A DNA stretch of 64,000 bases from Skermanella mucosa (GCF_016765655.2 NZ_CP086106.1:342001-406000); one strand, 5' to 3'. Positions 1 through 8,722 are shown, counted from the stretch's first letter. Numbers and translations: made by a program. Notes: generated by a model from the sequence alone, not told the origin.

Positions 1-1056
1 CTCGCCGCGCGGGGTCCGCACGGGGCTGGCATAGCCGGCATTGTTGACGTAGTCGCCGAACTTGCGGATCGCGGCGTCGGTCGAGCGCTCGAACGGGGCG
101 CCGGGCCACGGGTTGAACGGGATCAGGTTGATCTTGGACGGGATGCCGTCGAGCAGCCGCACCAACTCCTTCGCGTCCGCCAGGCTGTCGTTGACGCCCT
201 TCAGCATCACGTACTCGAAGGTGATCCGGCGGGCGTTGTTGATGCCGGGATAGGTCCGGCAGGCGTCCAGCAGCTCGGCGATCGGGTATTTCCGGTTCAG
301 CGGGACGATGCGGTCGCGCAGCTCGTCGGTGACGGCGTGGAGGCTGACGGCGAGGTTGACGTTCAATTCCTCGCCGCAGCGCCGCATCATCGGCACGACG
401 CCGGAGGTCGAGAGCGTGATCCTGCGCTTGGAGATCGCGATGCCTTCGCCGTCCATGACGATCTTCAGCGCCTTGGCGACGTTGTCGTAGTTATAAAGAG
501 GCTCGCCCATGCCCATCATCACGATGTTGGACAGCATGCGCCCGTCCTTGGGCGCCGGCCACTCGCCCAGCCGGTCCCGGGCGTGCATGACCTGCCCGAC
601 GATCTCCGACGGTTCCAGGTTGCGGACCAGCCGCTGGGTCCCCGTGTGGCAGAACCGGCAGGTCAGCGTGCAGCCTACCTGGGACGACACGCACAAGGTG
701 CCGCGGTCCTCCTCCGGTATGTGGACGGTCTCGAACTGCTGGCCGTCGGCCATGCGCAGCAGCCACTTGGCCGTGCCGTCCGACGATTTGAGGTCGCGGG
801 TGACCTCGGGCCGGTCGATGAGGAAATGTTCCTCCAGCTGCTCGCGCACGGGCTTCGCCAGCGTCGTCATCACGTCGAACGACGTGGCGCCGCGATGATA
901 GATCCAGTGCCAGATCTGGCGCGCGCGGAAAGCCGGCAGGCCGAGCGCGTCCAGCTCGGCGGCCAGCTCGACGCGGTCGAGCCCGATCAGATTACGGCGC
1001 CCGTCGGCCCTGGGGGCCGGCGGCGCGAACATGCTTGCATGACTTGAAACGCCCAT
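1..1056 (-). CDS. rlmN: Dual-specificity RNA methyltransferase RlmN (3' end outside window)
   Basis: Radical-SAM enzyme that methylates C2 of adenine 2503 in 23S rRNA and of adenine 37 in some tRNAs. The frame holds the CxxxCxxC iron-sulfur motif (CTLTCRFC), the GMGEPL segment just downstream, and a typical RlmN C-terminal stretch ending [10 protein letters not shown] at the window edge. The final helix with the second catalytic cysteine lies outside, so the gene is truncated only by the window. ATG at 1056 is used; an in-frame ATG at 1032 (MFAPPAP) is an alternative. It is followed upstream by an IalB-like gene on the same strand. The family assignment is very secure. Confidence 0.96.
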   Translation of the reverse strand, partial: MGVSSHASMFAPPAPRADGRRNLIGLDRVELAAELDALGLPAFRARQIWHWIYHRGATSFDVMTTLAKPVREQLEEHFLIDRPEVTRDLKSSDGTAKWLLRMADGQQFETVHIPEEDRGTLCVSSQVGCTLTCRFCHTGTQRLVRNLEPSEIVGQVMHARDRLGEWPAPKDGRMLSNIVMMGMGEPLYNYDNVAKALKIVMDGEGIAISKRRITLSTSGVVPMMRRCGEELNVNLAVSLHAVTDELRDRIVPLNRKYPIAELLDACRTYPGINNARRITFEYVMLKGVNDSLADAKELVRLLDGIPSKINLIPFNPWPGAPFERSTDAAIRKFGDYVNNAGYASPVRTPRGE

Positions 1057-1121
1057 GCGGCGCTACATGGGGCTTCGGCCCAGCGGTGTCAAATGCTGTA
1101 TGGGCCGGCAGGCCTCCCGAA

Positions 1122-1667
1122 TCAGCGCTTGACGTTGCACGCCTTGCTGATCGCCTCGTAGGCGGCCGAGGTGCCGGACAGGCTGTAGGTGTCGGTGGTC
1201 GCCGTGCCGCGGTTGGACGTGCCCTTGATGACCATGGCCGACCCGCTGCGGATCGCGTCGACCAGCGCCCGGTCCGTCTTCTCGTCGCGCGCCCAGGCGG
1301 TGTCGCCGTCGGTGAACAGGCGGAAGTTCTGGTTGCCGATCGAGACGATGGTCTCGCTCTTTTCCTTGTAGGTGTAACCGGTGGTCACGCTGACCACGTC
1401 CAGGCTCTTTTCCGCCGGACGGTGCGTGATCAGCACGTAGATGTCGCCGCGCTGCTTGTAATTCCCCTCGTCCTTCTTCGGCCGGCTCGACATGTAGCAG
1501 ACCTTCTGGCCGCTCTCGTCGTACGAGAACGCGTTCCAGTCGTTGAACGAGCCGATCAACTGCGGTTCCGCGGCGGTGGCCGTGGTTCCGGAGGCGAGCG
1601 TCGCGAGGGCGAGGCAGAGGGCCGGGAGGAGGCCGGCTGACCGGAAGAATGGGATGAGGCTGATCAT
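1122..1667 (-). CDS. Invasion-associated locus B (IalB) family secreted protein
   Basis: A 181-residue exported protein with a hydrophobic leader (about residues 1-33, ending near TATAA) followed by a compact domain. It resembles the IalB family, periplasmic or secreted proteins of alphaproteobacteria with no settled biochemical role. Recognisable family features are the W-N-A-F segment after the leader, the central TGYTYKE strand, and a C-terminal single cysteine followed by a basic end. ATG 1667 gives a clean signal peptide; an upstream ATG at 1694 would add nine residues. A TATAGT hexamer at about 1704-1709 (minus strand) could be a -10 element and would favour the shorter start. Function cannot be inferred further. 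Confidence 0.8.
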   Translation of the reverse strand: MISLIPFFRSAGLLPALCLALATLASGTTATAAEPQLIGSFNDWNAFSYDESGQKVCYMSSRPKKDEGNYKQRGDIYVLITHRPAEKSLDVVSVTTGYTYKEKSETIVSIGNQNFRLFTDGDTAWARDEKTDRALVDAIRSGSAMVIKGTSNRGTATTDTYSLSGTSAAYEAISKACNVKR

Positions 1668-1803
1668 TGTGCAGGTGCGAAATGGTATCGGCATGGCGCC
1701 ACACTATACAGGTTGAGGGAGGATTTCCAGCGCCCGTAGCGCCCAAATTAACCGTAGTAACCACTCTTGTGCGCAGGTGTTGGAAAAATTTCCGTTAACC
1801 GGG

Positions 1804-1832
1804 TGATCCGGCCCAGTAGGTCGCGCGTAGAA
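1804..1832 (+). promoter_or_regulatory. Predicted sigma-E (RpoE/ChrR type) autoregulatory promoter
   Basis: TGATCC at 1804-1809 is followed after exactly 18 bases by TAGAA at 1828-1832. This matches the Rhodobacter RpoE promoter pattern (TGATCC, 18-base spacer, TAAGA) with little deviation. It lies about 100 bases upstream of the ECF sigma gene at 1938, so the pair probably activates itself. The consensus is recalled from Rhodobacter work; the sequence match is direct. Confidence 0.65.
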
Positions 1833-1937
1833 GTTCCCATGGACTGCGCATCTTCATTGCGGACGACGCCGATGGGCGGGGCACCCTGGGCCATCTGCGG
1901 GCTTGTCCTGGGGCGGGTATTCACCTTCAATAGGGGA

Positions 1938-2525
1938 ATGCCGGATATTCCGCCCCTTGCCGCCGCCCAGGAGCGGTCGCTTGACGATCTTCTGGTCGCC
2001 GTCGCGTGCGACCGGGACCGGAAGGCGTTTTCCGAGCTGTTCCACAGGATCGCGCCCAAGGTCAAGGGCTACCTGCAGCGGCTCGGCGCCGGGCCGTCCC
2101 AGGCCGACGAGCTCGCGCAGGAGGTCATGCTGCTGGTCTGGCGCCGTGCCGAGGCCTTCGATCCGGCCCGTTCCGGTGCCGCCACCTGGATCTTCACCAT
2201 CGCCCGCAACAAGCGGATAGACGCCATCCGGCGGGAGCGCCGGCCCGAGATCGATCCCGGCGACCCGGCCCTGGTTCCCGCCATAGTCCCCGACGCGCCG
2301 CCGAGCGCCGACCGGGCCATCGAATCGGTCGAGGACACCGCGCGCCTGCGGGCCGCCATCCTGAGACTGCCGGCCGAGCAGGCGGACCTGCTGCGGCTGG
2401 CCTATTTCGAGGACCAGCCCCACGCCGCGATCGCCGAGACGCGCGGCCTGCCGCTCGGGACCGTCAAGTCGCGGCTGCGCCTCGCCATGGGCCGCCTGCG
2501 CCGGGAACTGGAGGGCGGGCGATGA
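1938..2525 (+). CDS. rpoE: RNA polymerase ECF sigma factor, RpoE (ECF11-like, ChrR partner)
   Basis: A 195-residue extracytoplasmic-function sigma factor. Region 2 spans about residues 27-95 (LAQEVMLLVWRRA, then WIFTIARNKRID) and region 4 about 137-187 with the LPLGTVKSRLRLAMGRLR helix-turn-helix. The next gene overlaps its stop as ATGA and encodes a ChrR-type zinc anti-sigma factor, the arrangement known from the Rhodobacter singlet-oxygen response. The open frame extends back to 1767, but the extra 57 residues do not look like sigma sequence and contain the probable promoter, so ATG 1938 is preferred. Likely regulon: singlet oxygen and organic peroxide defence (inferred). Confidence 0.92.
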   Translation: MPDIPPLAAAQERSLDDLLVAVACDRDRKAFSELFHRIAPKVKGYLQRLGAGPSQADELAQEVMLLVWRRAEAFDPARSGAATWIFTIARNKRIDAIRRERRPEIDPGDPALVPAIVPDAPPSADRAIESVEDTARLRAAILRLPAEQADLLRLAYFEDQPHAAIAETRGLPLGTVKSRLRLAMGRLRRELEGGR

Positions 2526-3226
2526 TCCCGGTCCTCCGAAAACCGGTCCGGCATCCGCCGGCTCATCACCCCGACGACGCGCTGCTGGCCGGCTACGCGG
2601 CCGGATCCCTGGACGAGGCGACCGGCCTCGTGGTGGCCACCCACCTGGCGCTCTGCCCCGCGTGCCGCGACGCCGTCGCCCTGTTCGAAGCGGTCGGCGG
2701 CGCGCTGCTCGACGATGTCGAGCCGGCTCCCATGGCATCGGACGCGCTGCCGGCCCTGATGGCGCGGCTGGACCGCGAAGAAGCCGGCCGGCCGGCGCCT
2801 GCCGGAACTGCCGAACCCGCCCGCCTTTCCGATCCGGTGCTGCCCAGGCCGCTGCGCGACTATGTCGGGGGCGACCTGGACGCGGTGCGGTGGAAGCGGC
2901 TGATTCGCGGCATCGATCTGTACGACATACCGGTCGTATCGGCCGGCCGCGGGCGGATCAAGGCGCGGCTGATGCGGATCAAGGGCGGCGTCGCGGTGCC
3001 GCAGCACACCCATGAGGGGACCGAGCTGACCCTGGTCCTGGAGGGAGGCTTCAGCGATGGCTCGGGGCATTACCGGCGCGGCGACATCGCGTGTTCCGAC
3101 GCCGAGGTGGACCACAAGCCGGTCGCCGACGAGGGCGCGGACTGCGTCTGCGTCACCCTGACCGACGCTCCGCTCCGGCTGACCGGCCCGCTGATGCGCC
3201 TCCTGAACCCGTTCGTGAGGTTCTGA
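2522..3226 (+). CDS. chrR: ChrR-family zinc anti-sigma factor with C-terminal cupin
   Basis: A 234-residue anti-sigma factor that should hold RpoE inactive until singlet oxygen or a related signal releases it. The N-terminal zinc domain carries H41-x3-C45-x2-C48 with upstream histidines (H15/H16). A linker leads to a cupin domain with the metal-binding set H162, H164, E168 and H198 (HTHEGTE and DHKP segments). Both halves of the Rhodobacter ChrR design are therefore intact. The ATG overlaps the sigma factor stop by four bases, indicating translational coupling. The same open frame extends far upstream as a shadow of the sigma gene and is not used. Confidence 0.92.
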   Translation: MIPVLRKPVRHPPAHHPDDALLAGYAAGSLDEATGLVVATHLALCPACRDAVALFEAVGGALLDDVEPAPMASDALPALMARLDREEAGRPAPAGTAEPARLSDPVLPRPLRDYVGGDLDAVRWKRLIRGIDLYDIPVVSAGRGRIKARLMRIKGGVAVPQHTHEGTELTLVLEGGFSDGSGHYRRGDIACSDAEVDHKPVADEGADCVCVTLTDAPLRLTGPLMRLLNPFVRF

Positions 3227-3249
3227 CCCGGCGCCGCGGGGATCGAAGC

Positions 3250-4116
3250 TCAGTGGTGCGGCTGGGCCAGGATGGCGTCGAGGTCGGCGGCGGTGAGGGT
3301 CGGCGCGTCGATGACGGCGTCCAGCCAGCGGTCGAGTTCGGCGACCGTCGCCGCGCGGATGCGGCGTCCGATCTCCTCGGACACCGCGACATGGCGGCGC
3401 TCGATCAGCCGGAGGAGCGCTTCCGCCCGGCCCTTGGCCTCGCCCTCTTCTCTGCCCTCGGCCCTGCCCTCCTCCAGGCCCTGGGCGAAGATCTCGCTGA
3501 GGTAGGGGTGTTCCTTGATGTTGAACTGGATCGCCATGGTCTCCAACTCCTCCTTGACGACCGGGGTCGCCCTGCGCAACTGGGACAGGATCAGCAGCTT
3601 GGCCGCGGCGTCCGCGCGCTCGCGCCGGGGCAGCGGGGCGAGGCGGGCGAGGATGCGGCGCACGCGCTCCCTAATATCGTCGCATCGGCACAGGATTGCC
3701 AGCACCGCGTCCTCCGGCGCCGGGCTGTCGAGCAGCGGCCCGGCGTCGAGGTCGGCGATGTAGCGCACCTCGTAGCGGAAGTTCAGGTTGGGATGGCGGA
3801 TGCCGGGCGGGCCGTCCTCGCCGCGCTCGCCGAGATGGAGCACCAGCTGGGTCACCGGGGCGCCGCCATGGTGCCGGGAGATCAGGGCGTAGTATTCCAG
3901 CATGCGCCAGAGCATGTCCTCGCGGCCGACCTGGAATTCCATGTGGAAGAGGCCGCCGCCATCCAGCTCGGCGACCATGTCCGGGCGGCGCTGGCGCACC
4001 GTGGAGAACTCGGCCGACAGGAAGCTGGCGACCCGGTCGCCGGCCAGCATCCTCAGCAGGGCCGGGGCGCCGGCCCAGACCAATTCCTTGATCGTCGCGT
4101 CGTAGGTGTTCGCCAT
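3250..4116 (-). CDS. Rpn-family recombination-promoting nuclease / putative transposase
   Basis: A 288-residue protein of the Rpn (YhgA-like, PD-(D/E)XK) family, nucleases that promote RecA-independent recombination in E. coli and are often labelled as transposases. The PD-(D/E)XK-like core is visible as D46 in RRPD and E60-x-Q62 in HMEFQ. The C-terminal half holds the repetitive EGRAEGREEGEAKGRAE segment typical of the family, followed by helices. ATG 4116 (MANTYD) fits the family N terminus and has a G-rich sequence upstream; the frame extends 16 residues further without support. A second, divergent Rpn gene occurs at 26.5 kb. It is not flanked by insertion-sequence ends. Confidence 0.82.
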   Translation of the reverse strand: MANTYDATIKELVWAGAPALLRMLAGDRVASFLSAEFSTVRQRRPDMVAELDGGGLFHMEFQVGREDMLWRMLEYYALISRHHGGAPVTQLVLHLGERGEDGPPGIRHPNLNFRYEVRYIADLDAGPLLDSPAPEDAVLAILCRCDDIRERVRRILARLAPLPRRERADAAAKLLILSQLRRATPVVKEELETMAIQFNIKEHPYLSEIFAQGLEEGRAEGREEGEAKGRAEALLRLIERRHVAVSEEIGRRIRAATVAELDRWLDAVIDAPTLTAADLDAILAQPHH

Positions 4117-4224
4117 GCCCCCGCCCCTTGCCGCATGCCGGGGCATGCCCGGCGGGCAATCCATCGCGGTTCTGCACGCGTCGGTCCATGCGGTGCGGTG
4201 ACGCGGGGCGGGCTTTCCAATTTT

Positions 4225-4328
4225 GGCCGCAGATGCACCCAGATTAAGAATCCTGGATCAGCGCCGGCGGGCAGCGAGCGTGCCCGAGGCCGGAACTCAT
4301 CTGTGCTTATCTGCGTGCATCCGCGGCC
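4225..4328. repeat. Intergenic palindromic repeat (copy 1)
   Basis: Left arm 4225-4244 and right arm 4309-4328 are inverted copies (ATCTG-GTGCATC-GCGGCC, 18 of 20 positions), with an extra ATCTGTGCTT unit next to the right arm. The element is about 104 bp. The right arm abuts the TAG stop of the RNA methyltransferase at 4329. A second copy lies at 48.6-50.6 kb and is split by a group II intron. Short in-arm repeats of the ATCTGYGT kind are typical of this widespread class of extragenic elements. Confidence 0.8.
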
Positions 4329-4862
4329 CTATTCCTTGCGGGTCCGGTAGATCTGCTCGCCGTGGACATGTTCGGGGACCGCCTCGGTCGGGCCGCCGGC
4401 GCGGACCGGGCGCTCGGCGAAGCGGCCCAGGCTGATCATGCGGTCGTACATGACCAGGGCGCCGGCGACGCCGACATTGATGCAGAAGCGGGTCGGGATC
4501 CTGACTACGAACTCGCAGCGCTCGACCAGTTCCGGAGACAGGTTCCCGCGTTCGGGACCGAACACGTAGGCGGCGCGAAGCGGGTGGCGAAAGCTGGGGA
4601 GGTCGATCGAGCGGTCCAGCAGCTCGACGCCGATCAGTGCGCAGCCCTGGGGCAGGTCCAGCGATCCCAGGTCGGGATAGTGGTAGAGCGGCAGGTGGCT
4701 GCCGGCATCGGAAGTGTCGGAGACGCGGAGCTGGCGCTTGTCCAGCCGGGCGTCGATGGTGAAGGCGAAACTGGCGCCGAAGGCATGGGCCGACCTGACA
4801 AGGTTGCCCACGTTGAAGGCCTTGCTGACGCCCTCTACCCCGATTGCAAAATATCCACGCAT
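4329..4862 (-). CDS. SpoU/TrmH-type RNA 2'-O-methyltransferase
   Basis: A 177-residue SPOUT-class methyltransferase consisting of the catalytic domain only. Family motifs are present: NVGNLVRSAHAFGA near the N terminus (motif 1), YVFGPERGNLS (motif 2) and the knot segment CINVGVAGALVMYDR (motif 3) that binds S-adenosylmethionine. The substrate (tRNA or rRNA ribose) cannot be told from sequence. ATG 4862 (MRGYFAIG) is chosen because the family starts there; the frame continues upstream to 4937 into the divergent asparaginase gene. The stop codon TAG is directly joined to the arm of an intergenic repeat. Confidence 0.88.
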   Translation of the reverse strand: MRGYFAIGVEGVSKAFNVGNLVRSAHAFGASFAFTIDARLDKRQLRVSDTSDAGSHLPLYHYPDLGSLDLPQGCALIGVELLDRSIDLPSFRHPLRAAYVFGPERGNLSPELVERCEFVVRIPTRFCINVGVAGALVMYDRMISLGRFAERPVRAGGPTEAVPEHVHGEQIYRTRKE

Positions 4863-4935
4863 GAGCGCACCTTGCACCGACGCCTTCGCCGGGGCAAGTA
4901 TCACGCGTTCTGAAGCACCGTCGGATGGAATTCCC

Positions 4936-6039
4936 ATGAGCGATCACAACGGCCACGCCTGTCGCGGACATGGCCACACCCATGGACAGGAGGTGTCCGG
5001 TCCCCTGGAAGGGCATGCCGAGCTGGGCGCCGCCGAGACGCCGGTCCTGGTCGAGGTGACGCGCGGCGGCATCGTCGAGTCCCGCCACCGCGGCATCGCC
5101 GCCGTCGTCGATGCCGAGGGGCACGTGGTCGCCCACTGGGGCGATTTCGAGAAGCCGGTCTATGCGCGGTCCGCCATCAAGTCGCTCCAGGCGATCCCGC
5201 TGGTCGAGAGCGGCGCCGCCGAGGCGTTCGGCATCTCCGACGAGGAGCTGGCGCTGGCCTGCGCCTCCCACAACGGCGAGGAACGCCACACCAGGCTGGT
5301 CGCCGCCTGGCTGGAACGGATCGGCTGCGGGCCCGCCGACCTGGAATGCGGCACCCACCTGCCGTACGACGAGGAGACCGCCCACGCCCTGATCCGGGCG
5401 GGCGACGCTCCCGGGACGGTCCACAACAACTGCTCGGGCAAGCATGCCGGCATGCTCTCCACCGCCCGGCACAAGGGCGAGCCGACCAAGGGGTACATCC
5501 GCTTCGACCACCCGGTGCAGCAGCGCATCCTGGGCGTGCTGGAGCAGATGACGGCGCGCGACCTGTCGGCGGCGCCCTGGGGCGTCGACGGCTGCGGCAT
5601 CCCGACCATCGCGATCCCGCTGGGGTCGCTGGCGCTGGCGATGGCCCGGCTCGCCGACCCGCGCGAACTGCCGGACCGCAGGGCCGAGGCGGTCGCCCGC
5701 ATCCGGCACGCCTGGGGGACCCATCCCTATCTGGTCGGCGGGCGCGGCACGTTCGATACCCGCATGATGGAGGCGACCGCCGGCGAGGCGCTGGTCAAGA
5801 TCGGTGCCGAGGGCGTGATGTGCGCCGTCCTGCCCAAGCTGGGCCTGGGCATCGCGGTCAAGATCGAGGACGGCGCCACCCGGGCCGCCGGGATCGCCAT
5901 GGCGGCCCTGCTGCGCCAGTGCAAGGTGCTGACCGAGGCCCGCTGGCGGGAACTGGCCGGGGTGACCCATCCCGAGATCACCAACCGCGTCGGCCTCGCG
6001 GTCGGGGAGATCCGCCCGGCGGCCGGCTGGCCCGAGTAA
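4936..6039 (+). CDS. Type II (R. etli ReAV-like, class 3) L-asparaginase
   Basis: A 367-residue asparaginase of the Asparaginase_II family, hydrolysing L-asparagine to aspartate and ammonia. Residues equivalent to the structurally defined Rhizobium etli enzyme are present at matching spacing: the S79-x-x-K82 pair in RSAIK, S111 in ASHNG, and the zinc set C166, K169 (CSGK) and C220 (DGCGIPT); K288 is the probable last catalytic lysine. The N-terminal 30 residues are histidine-rich (HACRGHGHTHG) and are not part of the usual fold. Divergent from the RNA methyltransferase with a short shared upstream region. Equivalence to ReAV is from memory of its structure. Confidence 0.9.
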   Translation: MSDHNGHACRGHGHTHGQEVSGPLEGHAELGAAETPVLVEVTRGGIVESRHRGIAAVVDAEGHVVAHWGDFEKPVYARSAIKSLQAIPLVESGAAEAFGISDEELALACASHNGEERHTRLVAAWLERIGCGPADLECGTHLPYDEETAHALIRAGDAPGTVHNNCSGKHAGMLSTARHKGEPTKGYIRFDHPVQQRILGVLEQMTARDLSAAPWGVDGCGIPTIAIPLGSLALAMARLADPRELPDRRAEAVARIRHAWGTHPYLVGGRGTFDTRMMEATAGEALVKIGAEGVMCAVLPKLGLGIAVKIEDGATRAAGIAMAALLRQCKVLTEARWRELAGVTHPEITNRVGLAVGEIRPAAGWPE

Positions 6040-6104
6040 TGTTGGCCGGGCCGGACGGGGACTATATAGTCCGGCCGCGAAATAAGGATCGAGGAGGGGA
6101 GCCG

Positions 6105-7094
6105 ATGCGTGCCGTGGTGTGCCGGGAGTGGGGCGGGCCGGAGAGCCTGGTCCTGGAAGAGGTCGCGGAGCCCGGGGCGCCGGGGGCGGGCCAGGTCCGG
6201 ATCGTCGTCAGGGCGGCGGGCATCAATTTCGCCGACACGCTGATGATCCGCGGCAAGTATCAGGTCAAGCCGGAGTTCCCGTTCTCGCCGGGGCTGGAGG
6301 TCGCCGGGATCGTCGAGGAGGTGGGGTCCGGCGTGACCTCGGTCCGGCCGGGCGACCGGGTGATGGCGCTGCTCGACCATGGCGGCTACGCCGAGCGGGC
6401 GGTGGCGCGGGCCGCCGACGTGTTCCCCATCCCGGACTCGATGGATTTCGAGACGGCGGCCGGCTTCCCGATCGCCTACGGCACCTCGCACGTGGCGCTG
6501 TGGGAGCGGGCCGGGCTGAAGCCGGGGGAGACGCTGGTGGTCCACGGCGCCGCCGGGGGCGTCGGGCTGACCGCCGTCGAGATCGGCAAGGCCATGGGCG
6601 CCACCGTGATCGCCTCTGCCGGATCGGCCGAGAAGCTGGCGGTCGCGTCCGGGCGCGGCGCCGACCACCTGATCGATTACCGCGCCGAGGATATCCGGGC
6701 CAGGGTCAAGGAGCTGACCGGCGGGGCCGGGGCCGACGTGATCTTCGATCCGGTCGGAGGCGACGTGTTCGACGCCAGCCTGCGCTGCATCGCCTGGGGC
6801 GGGCGGCTGCTGGTGATCGGGTTCGCCGAAGGGCGCATCCCGCAGATCCCGGCCAATATCCTGCTGGTCAAGAACTGCGCCGCGGTGGGCGTCCACTGGG
6901 GTGCCTATCGCCAACACGCGCCCGCCACCGTCGCCGAGAGCTTCCGCACCCTGTTCCGGTGGTTCGAGGAGGGGCGGATCCGGCCGCACATCTCGCACCG
7001 GCTGCCGATCGAGGAGAACGGGGAGGCGATGCGGCTGCTGATCGAGCGGCGCTCGACCGGCAAGGTGGTCCTCTCGATCCCCGGGCGAGACTGA
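6105..7094 (+). CDS. NADPH:quinone oxidoreductase family (zinc-free MDR)
   Basis: A 329-residue medium-chain dehydrogenase/reductase. The N-terminal GroES-like half has AAGINFADTLMIRGKY and PGLEVAGIVEEVG; the Rossmann half has the nucleotide motif HGAAGGVG at residues 147-154. No structural or catalytic zinc cysteines are visible, which places it with quinone oxidoreductases or enoyl reductases rather than alcohol dehydrogenases. NADPH-dependent reduction of quinones or other enones is the usual activity; the real substrate is unknown. A GGAGGGGA Shine-Dalgarno precedes ATG 6105. It lies 65 bp after the asparaginase gene and may be cotranscribed. Confidence 0.92.
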   Translation: MRAVVCREWGGPESLVLEEVAEPGAPGAGQVRIVVRAAGINFADTLMIRGKYQVKPEFPFSPGLEVAGIVEEVGSGVTSVRPGDRVMALLDHGGYAERAVARAADVFPIPDSMDFETAAGFPIAYGTSHVALWERAGLKPGETLVVHGAAGGVGLTAVEIGKAMGATVIASAGSAEKLAVASGRGADHLIDYRAEDIRARVKELTGGAGADVIFDPVGGDVFDASLRCIAWGGRLLVIGFAEGRIPQIPANILLVKNCAAVGVHWGAYRQHAPATVAESFRTLFRWFEEGRIRPHISHRLPIEENGEAMRLLIERRSTGKVVLSIPGRD

Positions 7095-7120
7095 ACCGGA
7101 CCTGCTTGGAACCGAATTCG

Positions 7121-8371
7121 ATGTCCGACCGCCTGCGCGCCCAGTACGAGGCCTATCCCTATCCCGCGCGCGATCCCCGCGACGAGGCCAAACGCCTGCT
7201 GACCGGGTCGCCGGGGCACCTGGACGAGGTGAACCACTATGTCTTCGGCGGCCGTCTCGGCGGGAGCCCCGGCGGGGCGGCGCCGTTCCGCGTGCTGTTC
7301 GCCGGGGGCGGGACCGGCGACGGCACGATCATGCTGGCCCAGCAGGCGGCCGACGCCGGGCTGGCGGCCGAGATCACCTATCTCGACCTGTCCGACGCGT
7401 CCCGGGCCATCGCGGAACGGCGCGCCGCAGCGCGGGGGCTGGCCAGCATCCGCTTCCGGAGCGGGTCGCTGCTCGACCTGGAGGGGCTGGGGAACTTCGA
7501 CTACATCGACTGCTGCGGCGTGCTGCACCATCTGGAGGACCCCGCGGCGGGGCTCCGGTCCCTGCTGTCCGCGCTGGCGCCCGGCGGCGGCATCGGGCTG
7601 ATGGTCTACGGCACCTTCGGGCGGACAGGGGTCTATCCGCTGCAGGACGCCCTGCGGACCCTGGCGGACGGGCTGCCCGACGCCGAGCGGGTCGATCTGG
7701 CCAAACGGCTGCTCAAGACCCTGCCGCCGACCAACTGGCTGAAGCGCAACCCCTTCATCGGCGACCACCAGGAGTCCGACGCCGGCCTCTACGATCTGCT
7801 GCTGCACAGCCGCGACCGCGCCTATACGGTGCCGGAGCTGGCGGACCTGGCGTCGCGATGCGGGCTCGCCATCACCGCCTTCATCGAGCCGGCGCGCTAC
7901 GATCCCGCGCGCTACATCGCCGATCCCCGCGTCCGGCGGCGCCTGGACGGTCTCGGCGTGGTGGCGCGGGCCGCCCTGGCCGAGCAGCTTTCGGGCAGCA
8001 TGGCGAAACATGTGTGCTACCTGGTGCGGCCGGAAGACGCGGCCGGCGCGGTGGCGTCGCCCGACGACCTGGACATGGTGCCGGTGCTGCGGGACCTCGA
8101 CGGCGCCGCCATCGCCCGGGGCCTCAAGCCCGGAGCCGGATTGCGCGCCGACCTCGGGGGGATGCCGGTGAACCTGCCGATGCCCCGGCTTGCCGGTCCG
8201 CTGCTGGCCCGGATCGACGGCCGCACCAGCGTGGGTAAGCTTTATGAAGCACTTGGAAAAGTTGAACCAAGCTTGACCATTCCGGCTTTTCTTGCACAAT
8301 TCACCGATCTGTACACGGTTCTGAATGGGATGAACAAACTCCTGCTCCGCCGGCAACATGGGGCCGCGTAA
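7121..8371 (+). CDS. Class I SAM-dependent methyltransferase with extra C-terminal domain
   Basis: A 416-residue protein. The N-terminal half is a Rossmann methyltransferase: AGGGTGDGT at residues 61-69 binds SAM, an acidic strand end follows (YLDLSDAS), and CCGVLHHLEDP is the usual post-motif. A YEAYPYP segment precedes it, as in other bacterial methyltransferases of this group. About 120 C-terminal residues (after VRPED) form a separate region with a GGMPVNLPMPRL segment and a hydrophobic end; I do not recognise it. The gene lies 26 bp after the oxidoreductase and is probably in one operon with it. Substrate unknown. Confidence 0.85.
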   Translation: MSDRLRAQYEAYPYPARDPRDEAKRLLTGSPGHLDEVNHYVFGGRLGGSPGGAAPFRVLFAGGGTGDGTIMLAQQAADAGLAAEITYLDLSDASRAIAERRAAARGLASIRFRSGSLLDLEGLGNFDYIDCCGVLHHLEDPAAGLRSLLSALAPGGGIGLMVYGTFGRTGVYPLQDALRTLADGLPDAERVDLAKRLLKTLPPTNWLKRNPFIGDHQESDAGLYDLLLHSRDRAYTVPELADLASRCGLAITAFIEPARYDPARYIADPRVRRRLDGLGVVARAALAEQLSGSMAKHVCYLVRPEDAAGAVASPDDLDMVPVLRDLDGAAIARGLKPGAGLRADLGGMPVNLPMPRLAGPLLARIDGRTSVGKLYEALGKVEPSLTIPAFLAQFTDLYTVLNGMNKLLLRRQHGAA

Positions 8372-8722
8372 GGCGTTCAGTATTACTGAGCATCTACGGC
8401 ACCGATGCCGGAATGCGAGGACGGCATGTGGACTACCATCCTTCAGACAACGGCCGCACCCTGGAGTGCCGGACAGGACGCCTCCGGCGGCGTTGACACG
8501 ACCGTCGTCCTGATCCGGATCGCGGCGGTCCTCCTTGGCTTCATCCCGGCGGCACGCCGCGACGGCGGCACGATCATGGCCGTTCGGGGCCAACGCTGCG
8601 TCAAATCGTCACCGCCCTGATCCTCACGATAACCCGGCTTTCCTTGAAACGGACTCCTGCCCGGGGAGTCCGTGCTTCTGCGGTGTCCTTGCGACACGCT
8701 CCGGTTCTCGTGAGATCACTTC
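8372..8722. other. Gene-free stretch of 351 bp
   Basis: No convincing gene is present. A 64-71 codon open frame (8405-8620, plus) has no family resemblance and no good ribosome-binding site. The only structure seen is a 9-bp perfect inverted repeat at 8649-8673, described separately. It separates the methyltransferase from the acyltransferase gene. Confidence 0.6.
8649..8673. terminator. Hairpin between methyltransferase and acyltransferase genes
   Basis: ACGGACTCC at 8649-8657 pairs perfectly with GGAGTCCGT at 8665-8673 around a 7-base loop. There is no T-run after it on either strand, so it is at best a weak terminator or an mRNA stabiliser. Confidence 0.35.

Noticed and set aside
3250-4116. 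Rpn gene as an insertion sequence
   Set aside because: No terminal inverted repeats or target duplications are visible around it; the nearby palindrome is the dispersed intergenic repeat.
8405-8620. 71-codon frame after the SAM methyltransferase
   Set aside because: No good ribosome-binding site and no recognisable motif; composition resembles non-coding sequence.
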